Both the position numbers and the translations under genes were made by a program. This document shows, in pieces, positions 1 through 8,180 of a stretch of 53,921 nucleotides of DNA. Each line of letters opens with the position of its first letter. Within the stretch, counting starts at the first letter, position 1. The DNA lies in NCBI RefSeq assembly GCF_001515305.1, contig NZ_LNQV01000028.1:1-53921 (forward strand), given 5' to 3'. The notes under the pieces were generated by a model. The model searched no databases and was not told the DNA's origin. It saw only the letters and a program-made list of their open reading frames with translations. The DNA comes from Aquitalea pelogenes. GTDB lineage: Bacteria; Pseudomonadota; Gammaproteobacteria; Burkholderiales; Chromobacteriaceae.

Positions 1-1294
1 TCGCTGGCCAGCAGAATGCAGTTATCCGGCAGGTCGGACAGGGTGGTGGCTTGCAGGCTGGGGTCGATCTTGCCCAGCACGCGGCGGCCCACGTCACGCA
101 GGTCGGCAGCGCGGGCGGCCAGCAGCTGGTTGCCCAGCGCAGCCAGACGGTCGGCCAGTCGCTCCACTGCCTGATGCCAGGACCAGGCCACGCCGTGGCC
201 TTCCACCATCAACTGGCAGGACAGGGTGATCAGGTCGGTATCGCTCAGCAGTTCGGCCTGGGCCTTGAAAATGGCGGCTTCGGCATTGCCCAGGCGCTGG
301 GCGGTGTCTTCGGCCAGCTTGGCCAGTTCGGCGCGGGTATCTGCCAGCGCGGCATGCAGTTTGTCACCGGCTTCGGCCAGGGCCAGCGGGTGGTCGGGAA
401 TGGCGGGCAGGCCGTGGGTCAGCACATGCACCTGACCGATGGCCAGGCCGGGGCTGGCGCTGATGCCGGCCACTTCCAGCGGGTGGCCCGGCGGCTGCCA
501 GTTGTTTTCGCTACGCTGGGCCTGCGCTTTTTGTGCGGCCAGTGCGGCGTCGGTCTGTTCCTGCGCGGTCAGGCGGGTCATCACCCCTTGCAGCGCTTGC
601 AGCAGGGCGGCAGCATCGCTGCCTTCGGCGGACACCACCAGGCGGTCGCCGCGTTGCAGGCCCAGTTGCAGCAGGGAAATCATGTTCTTGGCGTCAGCCA
701 CATGGTGGCCGTGACGCGCTTGCACCTGTGCCGCGTACTGGCGGGCGGTTTCACCCACGCGGTGGCCGGGCGGGCATGCAGGCCATTGGGGTAGTCCACC
801 TGCCATTCAAACTGTTCGGCCAGATCACCAGCGGCTTGCTGCGGCGCAGCCGGTGCGGCAGCGGTATCGGACAGGGCGGCAATCAGGTCTTGCGGGTTGC
901 TGGTGGCAAACAGCTGCTGCAGGCGGGGTTCGTCTTGCAGCAAGCGGGTAAGCCTGCGCAGCAGCTGGATGTGTTCGTCCGACTGGGCAGCAATGGCAAA
1001 CAGCAGGTGGGTGGTTTGTCCCGGATTCCACTCCAGGCCCTGCGGAATCTGCAGGATGGCAATGCCGGTGCGCTTGATCAGGTGGCGGTCTTCCACCATG
1101 CCATGCGGAATGGAGACGCCATGACCCAGAAAGGTATTGGCCACGGCTTCACGTGCCAGCAGGCTGTCGATATAGGCGGCGTCGATACAGCCAGCGTTGG
1201 CCAGCAACTGGCCGGCCTGGCGGATGGCCTCTTCCTTGCTGGCCGGAGCGGTGGCAAGGCAAATCAGTTCCGGATGGATCAGATCGTGCGACAT
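1..1294 (-). CDS. fruB: Multiphosphoryl transfer protein (fructose PTS EIIA-HPr-EI fusion), 3' end outside the window, frameshifted
   Basis: Cytoplasmic phosphocarrier that passes phosphate from PEP to the fructose permease. In order: a fructose/mannitol-type EIIA domain (residues 1 to about 145) with the phosphorylatable His in SIPHGMVEDRH; an HPr domain with GLHARPAT; then the start of Enzyme I (GISASPGLAIG). The EI active-site His lies beyond the window edge. The start at 1294 is chosen because AGGAGA sits 9 bases upstream; a start 45 bases earlier lacks this site. Just after HPr's HARPATAW the frame breaks near 750-754; adding one G (GTGAAA to GTGGAAA) restores ETARQYAAQV and the rest of HPr and EI. 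Divergent from fruR, with two FruR-like operators between. A fructose EIIB/EIIC permease would be expected beyond base 1. The family is clear; the shift is probably a sequencing error. Confidence 0.88.
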
Positions 1295-1383
1295 CGGGAG
1301 TGGTCTCCTGGTACTGTTATTTTGCTGCATTGCACCCAAAAAGGGGCTGTGCTGGCTATTGTCTGGCGTTGCGTTGATGGCAT

Positions 1384-1397
1384 TGAAAACGATTACA
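1384..1397. promoter_or_regulatory. Predicted FruR operator 1
   Basis: The sequence TGAAAACGATTACA is an imperfect palindrome with the central CG typical of LacI-family operators. It matches the site at 1519-1532 in 13 of 14 bases and lies 90 bases upstream of the fruB start. It is the likely site through which FruR controls the PTS operon. Confidence 0.65.
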
Positions 1398-1518
1398 TAA
1401 TTGCTGTCAATATTGATTGTTGACTATCTGGATCAAATTTTGCTCAAGTCAACAAGATGCATTGAAACCAAAGGCTTGCAATGGTTTTGGACTTGATGCA
1501 CGATCACGACAATCTGAC

Positions 1519-1532
1519 TGAAAACGATTGCA
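1519..1532. promoter_or_regulatory. Predicted FruR operator 2 (abuts the fruR start)
   Basis: The sequence TGAAAACGATTGCA is a near-copy of operator 1. It ends two bases before the fruR ATG at 1535, where a Shine-Dalgarno would normally be, so binding here should block fruR expression (autoregulation). Confidence 0.65.
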
Positions 1533-1534
1533 AA

Positions 1535-2557
1535 ATGACGGTAGGCATCAAGGATGTAGCCCGCGCCGCAGGGGTATCGGTGGCAACGGTATCGCGTGCA
1601 TTGGGCGGTGGCCCGGTCAGCGAGGAGCTGCGCAAGAAAGTGGAAGCAGCGGTGGCTGCCACCGGCTATCTGCCCAATCTGTCGGCGCGACGCTTGCGCT
1701 CGCAGCACAGCCACACCATCGGGCTGATTGTGTCCGATATCCGCAACCCCTTTTTCACGGCGGTCAGCCGCGCGGTAGAGGACGCCGCCTATGCGGTGGG
1801 GATGCGGGTGATTCTGTGCAATACCGACGAAAACCCGCAAAAAGAAGCCATGTACCTGCGGCTGATGCAGGAAGAACGGGTGACCGGGGTCATTTTTGCC
1901 CCCACCCGTGCCACCGCGCAAAAGCTGGACCCGCACCAGCTGGGCTTCCCGGTGGTACTGATAGACCGCGCGGCCCCGCCCGGCCAGACCGATGCCGTGG
2001 TGCTGGACAATGCCGAAGCCGCCAGCCTGCTGGTGGAACATTTGCTGGCGCAGGGCTATCGCCGTATCGGCGGTCTGTTCGGTAACACCAGTACCACCGG
2101 CGCCGAGCGCCACGCTGGCGTGGTGGCCGCCATGCAGCAGCATGGTTTGCAGGCGGAGGCGCGCTTTATTGCCCCCACGCCGGAGGCCGCAGAGCAGGCC
2201 GTGCGTGACTGGCTGCGCGAACCGGTTCAACCGGAAGCACTGATTGCCAGTAATGGCCTGGTATTGCTGGGCATGTTGCGCGGCGCGCGTGCGGCGGGCG
2301 TCAGCATTCCGGCGCAGCTGGCACTGGCCGGTTTTGACAATGACAACTGGACCGAGCTGGCCGGTCCCGGCCTGACGGTGATTGAACAGCCGGTGTACGA
2401 CATTGGCCGCACCGCCATGAAGATGCTGCTGGAGCGACTGGAAGACCCGGCCCGCAGCGCACGCAAGGTGGTGCTGTCCGGACGCTTGATTGCCCGTGGT
2501 TCCACTGCGCAACCCATCGCGGCACATGCCGGGCAGCAGGGTGCCGAACCGCGCTGA
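1535..2557 (+). CDS. fruR: LacI-family transcriptional regulator, fructose operon repressor
   Basis: DNA-binding regulator of 340 aa. The N-terminal helix-turn-helix (GIKDVARAAGVSVATVSRA, residues 4-22) is followed by the hinge with YLPNLSARRL and a periplasmic-binding-protein-like sugar-phosphate domain that starts at HTIGLIVSDIRNPFF. The start at 1535 fits the usual LacI N-terminus (M-x-x-x-IKDVA), although upstream in-frame ATGs exist and no Shine-Dalgarno precedes it. Being divergent from the fructose PTS gene with two matching operators between indicates local control by fructose-1-phosphate or a related effector; the effector is inferred from the FruR/Cra family. A hairpin terminator follows directly. 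Confidence 0.85.
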   Translation: MTVGIKDVARAAGVSVATVSRALGGGPVSEELRKKVEAAVAATGYLPNLSARRLRSQHSHTIGLIVSDIRNPFFTAVSRAVEDAAYAVGMRVILCNTDENPQKEAMYLRLMQEERVTGVIFAPTRATAQKLDPHQLGFPVVLIDRAAPPGQTDAVVLDNAEAASLLVEHLLAQGYRRIGGLFGNTSTTGAERHAGVVAAMQQHGLQAEARFIAPTPEAAEQAVRDWLREPVQPEALIASNGLVLLGMLRGARAAGVSIPAQLALAGFDNDNWTELAGPGLTVIEQPVYDIGRTAMKMLLERLEDPARSARKVVLSGRLIARGSTAQPIAAHAGQQGAEPR

Positions 2558-2580
2558 TCACAGGCCGTATCTGTCGCTAC

Positions 2581-2607
2581 AAAGGACGTCAGCTGACGTC
2601 CTTTTTT
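2581..2607. terminator. Bidirectional intrinsic terminator between fruR and the LysR gene
   Basis: Perfect inverted repeat AAAGGACGTCAGCTGACGTC followed by C and a run of T on the plus strand, with A residues on the other side. It serves fruR and the convergent LysR-family gene. Confidence 0.88.
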
Positions 2608-2614
2608 CTTGCCG

Positions 2615-3544
2615 TCAGCGGCTGCCGGTGTGAACTGCTTGTCGTTCTGTCGCGGCAAAATGCCGTTCCAGTCCATCCAGCAGCAGCCGGGTCTTGGTGG
2701 GGTGCAAGCTGCGATTGGGCACCAGCGCATAAGTTTTCAACGGCGGCAGGGTCCAGTCGCCAAGTATGCTTTGCAACTGTCCGGCCGCCAGCGCCGCAGC
2801 GGCAAAATTGCGCGACACCAGGCATACACCGCGCCCGGCAATGGCCGCTTGCAAGCGCAGCCCGGCATTGGCTGTTTGCAGGTGCAAGCCCTGTTGCAGT
2901 GTGAATTCAGTGCCATCCGCATGCAGCAAGCGCCAGGGCAGGGCGCTGGCTGCACCCAGCAGCGGCCAACCTTGCAGTTCAGAAGGATGTTGTGGCCGGC
3001 CACGTGAGGCCAGCAAGGACGGTGCGGCAAACAGGCCCTGTTGCAAGGTGTACAGGCGCTTGCCCAGCAGGCTGGAATCCGGCAGCGGGTGGCTGGTCAT
3101 GACGAAACTCAGGTCATGCCCGCTGCTGAGCGGGTCTGTCTGATTGCTGATGACATCCACCTCGATGTGCAAGTCAGGATGTGCCTGCATGATGTCGCAC
3201 AGCACCGGGCTCAGGTGCAGGCTGGCGAACTCGTAAGGCGCGGCAATGCGCAAGGTGCCGCTGAGTGGTGCCTCGGCCAGGCCTTGCAGGTGGTCGGCCA
3301 CATCTTCCAGCCGGGCAAACAGCGGGCTGATTTCCTCCAGTAAATGAAAGCCGGCCTCGGTGAGTCGCAGGCGACGGGTGCTGCGTTCCAGCAAGCGTGA
3401 TCCCAGTTTCTGTTCCAGTCGAGTCAAGGCGGTGCTGACTGTTGATTTGGGCAGTTGCAGTCGTTCTGCCGCCCGACTGAAACTGCCCAGCTGCGCGACA
3501 CAACTGAATAGATACCAGTCATTCCAATCATTTGTACGTGGCAT
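2615..3544 (-). CDS. LysR-family transcriptional regulator
   Basis: A 309-aa LysR-type regulator. The winged helix-turn-helix covers residues 1-65 (LGSFSRAAERLQLPKSTVSTALTRLEQKLGSRL shows the pattern), followed by a co-inducer-binding domain that begins near SGTLRIAAPYEF. It belongs to the group resembling AaeR/DmlR-type regulators, whose effectors vary, so no ligand is proposed. It is divergent from the DHA2 efflux gene at 3673 and separated from it by two inverted repeats, so it most likely controls that pump and itself. It converges on fruR through a shared terminator. Confidence 0.88.
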   Translation of the reverse strand: MPRTNDWNDWYLFSCVAQLGSFSRAAERLQLPKSTVSTALTRLEQKLGSRLLERSTRRLRLTEAGFHLLEEISPLFARLEDVADHLQGLAEAPLSGTLRIAAPYEFASLHLSPVLCDIMQAHPDLHIEVDVISNQTDPLSSGHDLSFVMTSHPLPDSSLLGKRLYTLQQGLFAAPSLLASRGRPQHPSELQGWPLLGAASALPWRLLHADGTEFTLQQGLHLQTANAGLRLQAAIAGRGVCLVSRNFAAAALAAGQLQSILGDWTLPPLKTYALVPNRSLHPTKTRLLLDGLERHFAATERQAVHTGSR

Positions 3545-3561
3545 TGAATAATGATTTCAAT
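3543..3561. promoter_or_regulatory. Inverted repeat, candidate LysR operator
   Basis: Perfect 6-bp arms ATTGAA and TTCAAT around a 7-base spacer, overlapping the start codon of the LysR gene. The size and placement fit an autoregulatory LysR box. Confidence 0.45.
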
Positions 3562-3580
3562 TTTGACGGTTTATTCAAAA
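3561..3580. promoter_or_regulatory. Second inverted repeat, candidate LysR operator
   Basis: Arms TTTTGA and TCAAAA around 8 bases, directly next to the first repeat. A -10-like TATAGT follows at 3593-3598, which would place an efflux-gene start point near 3605. Confidence 0.45.
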
Positions 3581-3634
3581 TAGCATGGTCTTTATAGTCA
3601 GCGCGATCCATCCCAGTCCAAAGCCTCCAGTCGA

Positions 3635-3691
3635 ATGAATGCCTATCCCGTGCTGTTGCAAGCCCACCCCGAATGCGCCCCTGGCAGGTAA
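3635..3691 (+). CDS. Possible 18-codon leader ORF overlapping the efflux gene start
   Basis: ATG at 3635 opens an 18-aa reading frame (MNAYPVLLQAHPECAPGR) that ends at TAA 3691, past the efflux ATG at 3673. The efflux ATG has no visible Shine-Dalgarno, so translational coupling is conceivable. The small ORF has no strong ribosome site either. This is a weak call based only on geometry. Confidence 0.2.
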   Translation: MNAYPVLLQAHPECAPGR

Positions 3692-5151
3692 GACTGTTTG
3701 GCCTGACGCTGGGTCTGGTGACCGGGGCGGACTTTGTCGCCGTCAGCATGATGGGGGTGGCGGGAGGAGCCATTCAGGGTGGTGTGGCAGCGGCACCGCA
3801 AGAATACTTGTGGGCGCTTACCAGCTTTGCCGTGGGCGCGGTGCTGGTCAATCTGTTGCTGGGCCGCTTTGCCACCCTGATCAGTTACCGGCGTTATACC
3901 GAGTGGGCCTTGCTGCTGTTCATGGCGGGCAGTGTGGGCTGTGCGCTGGCGGAAGGAATCACCAGCCTGGCGGTGGCGCGCCTGTTTCAGGGCCTGGGTG
4001 GTGGCGGGCTGTTTACGGCCTCGCGCATCCTGCTGCAACTGGTGGCACAGCCCAGGGAGCGCAAGCCGCTGATGTATGGCTTCTTGCTTGGCTTGTTCAG
4101 CTTGTCCGGAATCTCCCCGTGGCTCTCGGCCCTGCTGGTGGAGGATTGGGGCTGGCAGGCCATTTTCTGGTTGCAGGCCGGTTTTGTCCCGCTGTTATTG
4201 CTACTGGTACAAATCAGCTATCCCCGGCATGCCGGTGCGCCCACCCGTGCCCAGGCCGGGGAACTGGACTGGTTGGCCGTGGCGGCGCTGGGGCTGGGGG
4301 CCTTGCTGGTATTGCATACGCTGGAAGATCTGCGCTTTTTGCGCTTTAGCGCCCGTCCCGGCATGTGGCTGGCCTTGCTGGCTGGTGTAGCCTTGCTGTT
4401 GCTGGCCTGGCGACGCCTCCATACCCACCCGGACCCCTGGTTGCAACTGCATGCCGTATTGCGACGGCGTTATCTGATGGGGCTGGCTTTTTATGCGCTT
4501 TATTACCTGTGCAACGGGATTTGGTCTTACCTGTTGTCAGCCATGCTGCAACACGGGCTGGGTTTCGACTTTGTCACCACCGGCTGGGCCATGAGCATGG
4601 GCAGCCTGGTGACGGTGGTGATGGCCTTGTCCTATTTGTATGCCAGTCGCTGGCTGACACGGCGTGACCATGTGCTGGCGCTGGGTTTTGGCCTGCTATT
4701 GCTCTGCTGTATGTGGCTGTCACACGTAGCCATGCCGGGCGCAGCGCTGGCCAGCGTACTGCCGGCCATTCTGTTGCACGGCCTGGTACCGGTGCTGTCA
4801 GTATTGCAGATTGCAGCCATGACCTATGCCGAGGTGCAGGCAGAGGATTTTGCCCATGCCTATCAGCTGAAAAACATCCTGCGTGAACTGGCCATGGCCA
4901 TGGGAACCGGTTTGGCTGCCTTGCAGTTGCAAGCGGGAGAGGCAGTGGCCCGCATGAGCCTGCTGGACCGTCTGGACGCCCTCAGCCTGAGGCAATGGGG
5001 AATGGGGCTGGACCTGTCTGATCTTGCGCGTTTGTCAGCTCAGGTGACGCAGCAGGCGGTACTGATTGCCTGCGACCATGCCTTGCTGAGTTTGGCCATG
5101 TTGGCAGGACTGGCCATGGTGATGGCGCTGTGGCAAAGGGATTTGCGCTGA
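3673..5151 (+). CDS. MFS transporter, DHA2 (EmrB/QacA-type, about 14 TM) drug efflux family
   Basis: A 492-aa inner-membrane protein with about 14 hydrophobic segments, the size of the DHA2 group of proton-driven exporters. The motif-C-like segment LFSLSGISPWLSALLVEDWGW and the N-terminal GLVTGADFVAVSMMGVAGG fit this family. Homologues usually pair with an HlyD/EmrA membrane fusion protein; none lies nearby. It is divergent from a LysR gene with two inverted repeats between, so it is probably induced through that regulator. The substrate is unknown. The start at 3673 is the first in-frame ATG but lacks a clear ribosome site and overlaps a short upstream ORF. Confidence 0.85.
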   Translation: MRPWQVRLFGLTLGLVTGADFVAVSMMGVAGGAIQGGVAAAPQEYLWALTSFAVGAVLVNLLLGRFATLISYRRYTEWALLLFMAGSVGCALAEGITSLAVARLFQGLGGGGLFTASRILLQLVAQPRERKPLMYGFLLGLFSLSGISPWLSALLVEDWGWQAIFWLQAGFVPLLLLLVQISYPRHAGAPTRAQAGELDWLAVAALGLGALLVLHTLEDLRFLRFSARPGMWLALLAGVALLLLAWRRLHTHPDPWLQLHAVLRRRYLMGLAFYALYYLCNGIWSYLLSAMLQHGLGFDFVTTGWAMSMGSLVTVVMALSYLYASRWLTRRDHVLALGFGLLLLCCMWLSHVAMPGAALASVLPAILLHGLVPVLSVLQIAAMTYAEVQAEDFAHAYQLKNILRELAMAMGTGLAALQLQAGEAVARMSLLDRLDALSLRQWGMGLDLSDLARLSAQVTQQAVLIACDHALLSLAMLAGLAMVMALWQRDLR

Positions 5152-5166
5152 TGCAGGGCAGTAAAT

Positions 5167-5195
5167 GCAAACACCCCGCCAAGGCGGGGTGTTTG
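5167..5195. terminator. Bidirectional intrinsic terminator
   Basis: Hairpin with arms GCAAACACCCCGCC and GGCGGGGTGTTTGC around a 2-base loop, between the convergent efflux and cytochrome b561 genes. The arms are A- or T-rich at the base, which suits both directions. Confidence 0.85.
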
Positions 5196-5203
5196 CGTGG
5201 AGA

Positions 5204-5752
5204 TCAGGGGCGAATCGGCCCGGTCAGGCGGGTAAGGGTGTCGTCCTTGACAAAGCGGTGGTGCCAGACTGCCGCTGCAGCATGGAAAATGGCCAGCCAC
5301 AGCAAGAGGTTGCCCAGCGCTTCGTGAATTTCTTTCAGGTTGTGCGCGGTTTCCTTGCCCAGTGAGAAGAACACCGGCAGCGTGCTACCCAGGAAAACCA
5401 CGTCCTTGCCATTGCCCTGCACAATGGCAATGCCCAGTATCGGCAGGGCCAGCATCAGTGCATACAGCAACCAGTGTGCCGCGTGAGCCAGCAGCATGGC
5501 GGCCGGCTGCGGTGCCGGGGTGATGTCAGGTACGCGGTTGGCCAGTCGCCACAGCAGGCGCGGCAGGAACAGCAACAGCACGATGATGCCAGCCTGGAAA
5601 TGGCCGGACTTCAGGAAGTCACGCAGCGGGCTGCCCTTGGGTGCAATATCCTTGAATTCGATGAAAACCAGTGCGGCAATCACTGCCAGTGCACTCAGCC
5701 AGTGCAGGGCACGTGCCAGACGGCCATAACTGTGTTGTGAATTTTTCAGCAT
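5204..5752 (-). CDS. Cytochrome b561 family protein
   Basis: A 182-aa inner-membrane di-haem cytochrome b with four TM segments. Candidate haem-ligand histidines occur in ALHWLSAL (TM1), KSGHFQAG (TM2), LAHAAHWLL (TM3) and KEIHEALGN (TM4), the usual b561/YodB-CybB pattern. It probably moves electrons between the quinone pool and a periplasmic or membrane partner such as superoxide; the partner is unknown. The start at 5752 is preferred over one 36 bases earlier because AAGGAAG lies just upstream. It stands alone in its orientation and converges on the efflux gene. Confidence 0.88.
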   Translation of the reverse strand: MLKNSQHSYGRLARALHWLSALAVIAALVFIEFKDIAPKGSPLRDFLKSGHFQAGIIVLLLFLPRLLWRLANRVPDITPAPQPAAMLLAHAAHWLLYALMLALPILGIAIVQGNGKDVVFLGSTLPVFFSLGKETAHNLKEIHEALGNLLLWLAIFHAAAAVWHHRFVKDDTLTRLTGPIRP

Positions 5753-5825
5753 GATGCTTCCTTTGTTCTGTGGGCATGCCCGAATCAATCAGTTTGCATG
5801 TTACGCCGTATTTATTAAATCAGAC

Positions 5826-6272
5826 TTAATCATCGTCAGCAGTAGGGTGATGTAATGACTGGGCCTGGCGGATCACCGCGCATTTGTCTGCGGCTTGCCA
5901 GCCTTCGGGTTTCAGAATCTTGCCATCGGCACGACGCACCACCTTGCCATCAATCTGTTTGCGCAGATTGGCCTGATGAATGGCCTCGGTCATGGCTTCC
6001 AGCGGCATGCCCTGCGACAGCAGCAGCCCGGTCAGCACATTCAGCACGTCCACGCCTTCTGCAGTCAGCTCTGCCATGCGGCGTACTTGTTCCTGCTGGT
6101 CGCAGCCGGCCAGCTGTTTGAATTCCTGCAAGGCGTGCAGGAATTCAGCCATTTCTTCGTGCAGCATGGTTTCCCACATGGCCAGGGTGTTTGCTTGCAG
6201 TCCGGGTTGATCTGCGGCGGGAAGGTCGAAACGCTGCATGAATTCACGGCGGATGGCGTAGAGGTTGGTCAT
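5826..6272 (-). CDS. MazG-like / phosphoribosyl-ATP pyrophosphohydrolase superfamily protein
   Basis: A 148-aa all-alpha NTP pyrophosphohydrolase-type protein. The metal-binding acidic pattern is visible as HEEMAEFLHALQEF followed by TAEGVDVLNVLTGLL (ExxE...ExxD). The C-terminal part with VVRRADGKILKPEGW is common in the subgroup annotated as PRA-PH or Cof-like phosphohydrolases and is not seen in HisE of histidine operons. There are no his genes nearby, so nucleotide-pool cleaning is more likely than histidine synthesis. The exact substrate cannot be told. Confidence 0.75.
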   Translation of the reverse strand: MTNLYAIRREFMQRFDLPAADQPGLQANTLAMWETMLHEEMAEFLHALQEFKQLAGCDQQEQVRRMAELTAEGVDVLNVLTGLLLSQGMPLEAMTEAIHQANLRKQIDGKVVRRADGKILKPEGWQAADKCAVIRQAQSLHHPTADDD

Positions 6273-6334
6273 CTTGTTGTGTCTGTAATTTTAAAAATAT
6301 CTATATATTGTGTTTTTTGTCCGGATTTGGCAAT

Positions 6335-6355
6335 GAAAAAGCCCGCAAGGCGGGC
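6335..6355 (-). terminator. Intrinsic terminator, minus strand
   Basis: Stem GCCCGC/GCGGGC with a 3-base loop, followed on the minus strand by TTTTTC. The only upstream minus-strand gene is aroA, so this may be a distal or second terminator for its transcript. Confidence 0.6.
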
Positions 6356-6378
6356 GTCAGATTGTTGGCAAACTCGCT

Positions 6379-6402
6379 CTCGCTTTCTGAAAAGAAAGCG
6401 AG
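6379..6402. repeat. Perfect 10-bp hairpin with GAAA tetraloop
   Basis: Arms CTCGCTTTCT and AGAAAGCGAG around GAAA, a GNRA-type loop when read on the plus strand. There is no adjacent U-tract, so it looks more like a structured RNA element than a plain terminator. Confidence 0.5.
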
Positions 6403-6484
6403 GCTCCCATCTTCAATTGGCAAGGCAAGGGCGGGGGGATTGGGAATAGATGGGAAGGCTGAGAAATCAATAACTTAGTCTGAA

Positions 6485-6503
6485 GGCCCGGCTTTGCCGG
6501 GTC
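6485..6503. repeat. GC-rich hairpin
   Basis: Stem GGCCCGGC/GCCGGGTC with a TTT loop and one G-T wobble. There is no strong T-tract on either side. Confidence 0.45.
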
Positions 6504-6540
6504 CTGTGCAATCGAACCAGATTACTTTGTCAGCAGCCTG

Positions 6541-6559
6541 ACGCCCGCAAAGCGGGCGT
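6541..6559. repeat. GC-rich hairpin near the aroA stop
   Basis: Perfect 8-bp stem ACGCCCGC/GCGGGCGT with an AAA loop, about 60 bases past the aroA stop. The flanks resemble an inverted copy of the hairpin at 6341-6355. Confidence 0.45.
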
Positions 6560-6619
6560 TAGCATTGTGGCGAGTCCCATGCGGCCTGCAGCAAGTGAAG
6601 CCGGTGCCGGGAGGATGAA

Positions 6620-7905
6620 TTAGCCGTGCAGGGTAGCCAGCACCTCGAAATAGTCCGGGAAGGTTTTGGCAACGCATTTGGGGTCGTTGATGACGACCGG
6701 CACACCCAGCAGGGAAACCAGCGAGAAGCACATGGCCATGCGGTGATCGTCGTAAGTGTCGATCTCGGCGTCGGCCAGCAGCTGTGCAGGCGGGGTGATG
6801 CGGATGTAATCCTGACCTTCTTCAACGGTGGCTCCCAGCTTGCGCAGCTCGGTGGCCATGGCCGACAGCCGGTCGGTTTCCTTCACGCGCCAGCTTTCGA
6901 TATTGCGCAAGGTGGTGGTGCCATCGGCAGCCAGTGCGGCCACGGCAATGGTCATCGCGGCGTCCGGAATGTGGTTCAGGTCGGCATCAATGGCCTTGAG
7001 CTTGCCAGTGGCTTTTGCCTCGATCCAGTTATCGCCCATGGTAATGGCCACGCCCATCTGGCGCAGGGTATCGGCAAACTTCACATCGCCCTGGATGCTC
7101 TGATTACCCACGCCTTCCACCCGTACCGGGCCACCCGCCAGCGCACCCGCAGCAAGGAAGTAGGACGCGCTGGAGGCATCACCTTCTACATGCACTTCAC
7201 CCGGAGAAATATAGTGCTGGCCGCCCGGAATGACAAAACGCTGCCAGCCCTGGCGTTCCACCTGCACGCCAAAGCGTGCCATCAGGTTGAGGGTGATCTC
7301 GATATAGGGTTTGGAAATCAGCTCGCCTACCACCTCGATGGTGGTGGTTTCACCGGTCAGCGGCAGCGCCATCAAGAGGGCGGTCAGAAACTGGCTGGAG
7401 ACATTGCCCTTCACCGGAATGACTTCCCCGGCGCGCAGGCTGGCCGGACGAATGGTCAGCGGCGGATAGCCCGGCTGCCCTGGTAGCTGATATCGGCACC
7501 GGCAATGCGCAGTGCATCCACCAGGTCGCCAATCGGGCGTTCGTGCATGCGGGCCACGCCGGACAGCTGATAATGGCCTTGCATCAGTGCCAGTGCTGCG
7601 GTCAGCGGCCGAAAAGCCGTGCCGGCATTGCCCAGGAACAGGTCGGCACTCTTGACCGGAAACTCGCCGCCCACGCCTTGCACGCGGAAGTCACGGCTGT
7701 CGCCGATCTGTTCCACCTGCACGCCCAGCAAGCCCAGGGCTGCCAGCATGTGGCGGATGTCATCCGAATCCAGCAGGTCGCGCACCAGCGTGCTGCCACT
7801 GGACAGTGCGGCCAGCAGCAAGGTGCGGTTGGAGATGCTTTTGGAGCCGGGGAGCTTGATGGTGCCGGCAAGGTGCGGTGTCGGAGTGAGGCGGAGCTGT
7901 TCCAT
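6620..7905 (-). CDS. aroA: 3-phosphoshikimate 1-carboxyvinyltransferase (EPSP synthase), single-base frameshift
   Basis: Joins shikimate-3-phosphate and PEP in the cytoplasm in the sixth step of the shikimate pathway. Visible signatures are [17 protein letters not shown] near the N-terminus, [11 protein letters not shown] (PEP site), [36 protein letters not shown] and [14 protein letters not shown]. The reading frame breaks at about 7476-7480 after ISYQG; adding one base there gives [12 protein letters not shown] and joins both parts into exactly 428 aa, the normal length. Such an essential gene is unlikely to be truly broken. The start is at 7905 (MEQLRLTP). It is divergent from cmk, with hairpins downstream. 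Confidence 0.92.
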
Positions 7906-8180
7906 GGCGGTGCGTCGTGTCTCTGTAGTGTCTGGGTAAGTTGTCCGGGTCTTGTCATCACGCACCCTGCCTGCAGGCAGTAGTGTGCGTTGCAGCCCAC
8001 CACTCTAAAGGGCAGCGGGGTAACGTGCAAACTACAATCATGGCCGTTGGCGGCATTTTTTATCTATTCCGGCTAGAAAATCCGCCCGAAACCGTTCCTG
8101 AGTCGGGGGGGCTGCGGTAAAATCAGCATTTTGGCCATGCGCGCCTGTCGCGGCCTGCCTTGCGGATGCAAACCAAACCC

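Larger units (their letters stand above)
6273..6619. other. Gene-free interval with four hairpins
   Basis: This 347-base gap between aroA (3' end) and the MazG-like gene (5' end) has no credible ORF. It holds four stable stem-loops at 6341-6355, 6379-6402, 6485-6503 and 6541-6559. Two of them share the sequence CTGACGCCCGC in opposite orientations. Only the first has a clear U-tract (minus strand). A small RNA or processed 3' UTR is possible but not shown. Confidence 0.55.

Noticed and set aside
51-1423. Plus-strand open frames over the PTS gene
   Set aside because: They are products of GC-rich codon structure. The minus strand encodes EIIA-HPr-EI with active-site residues.
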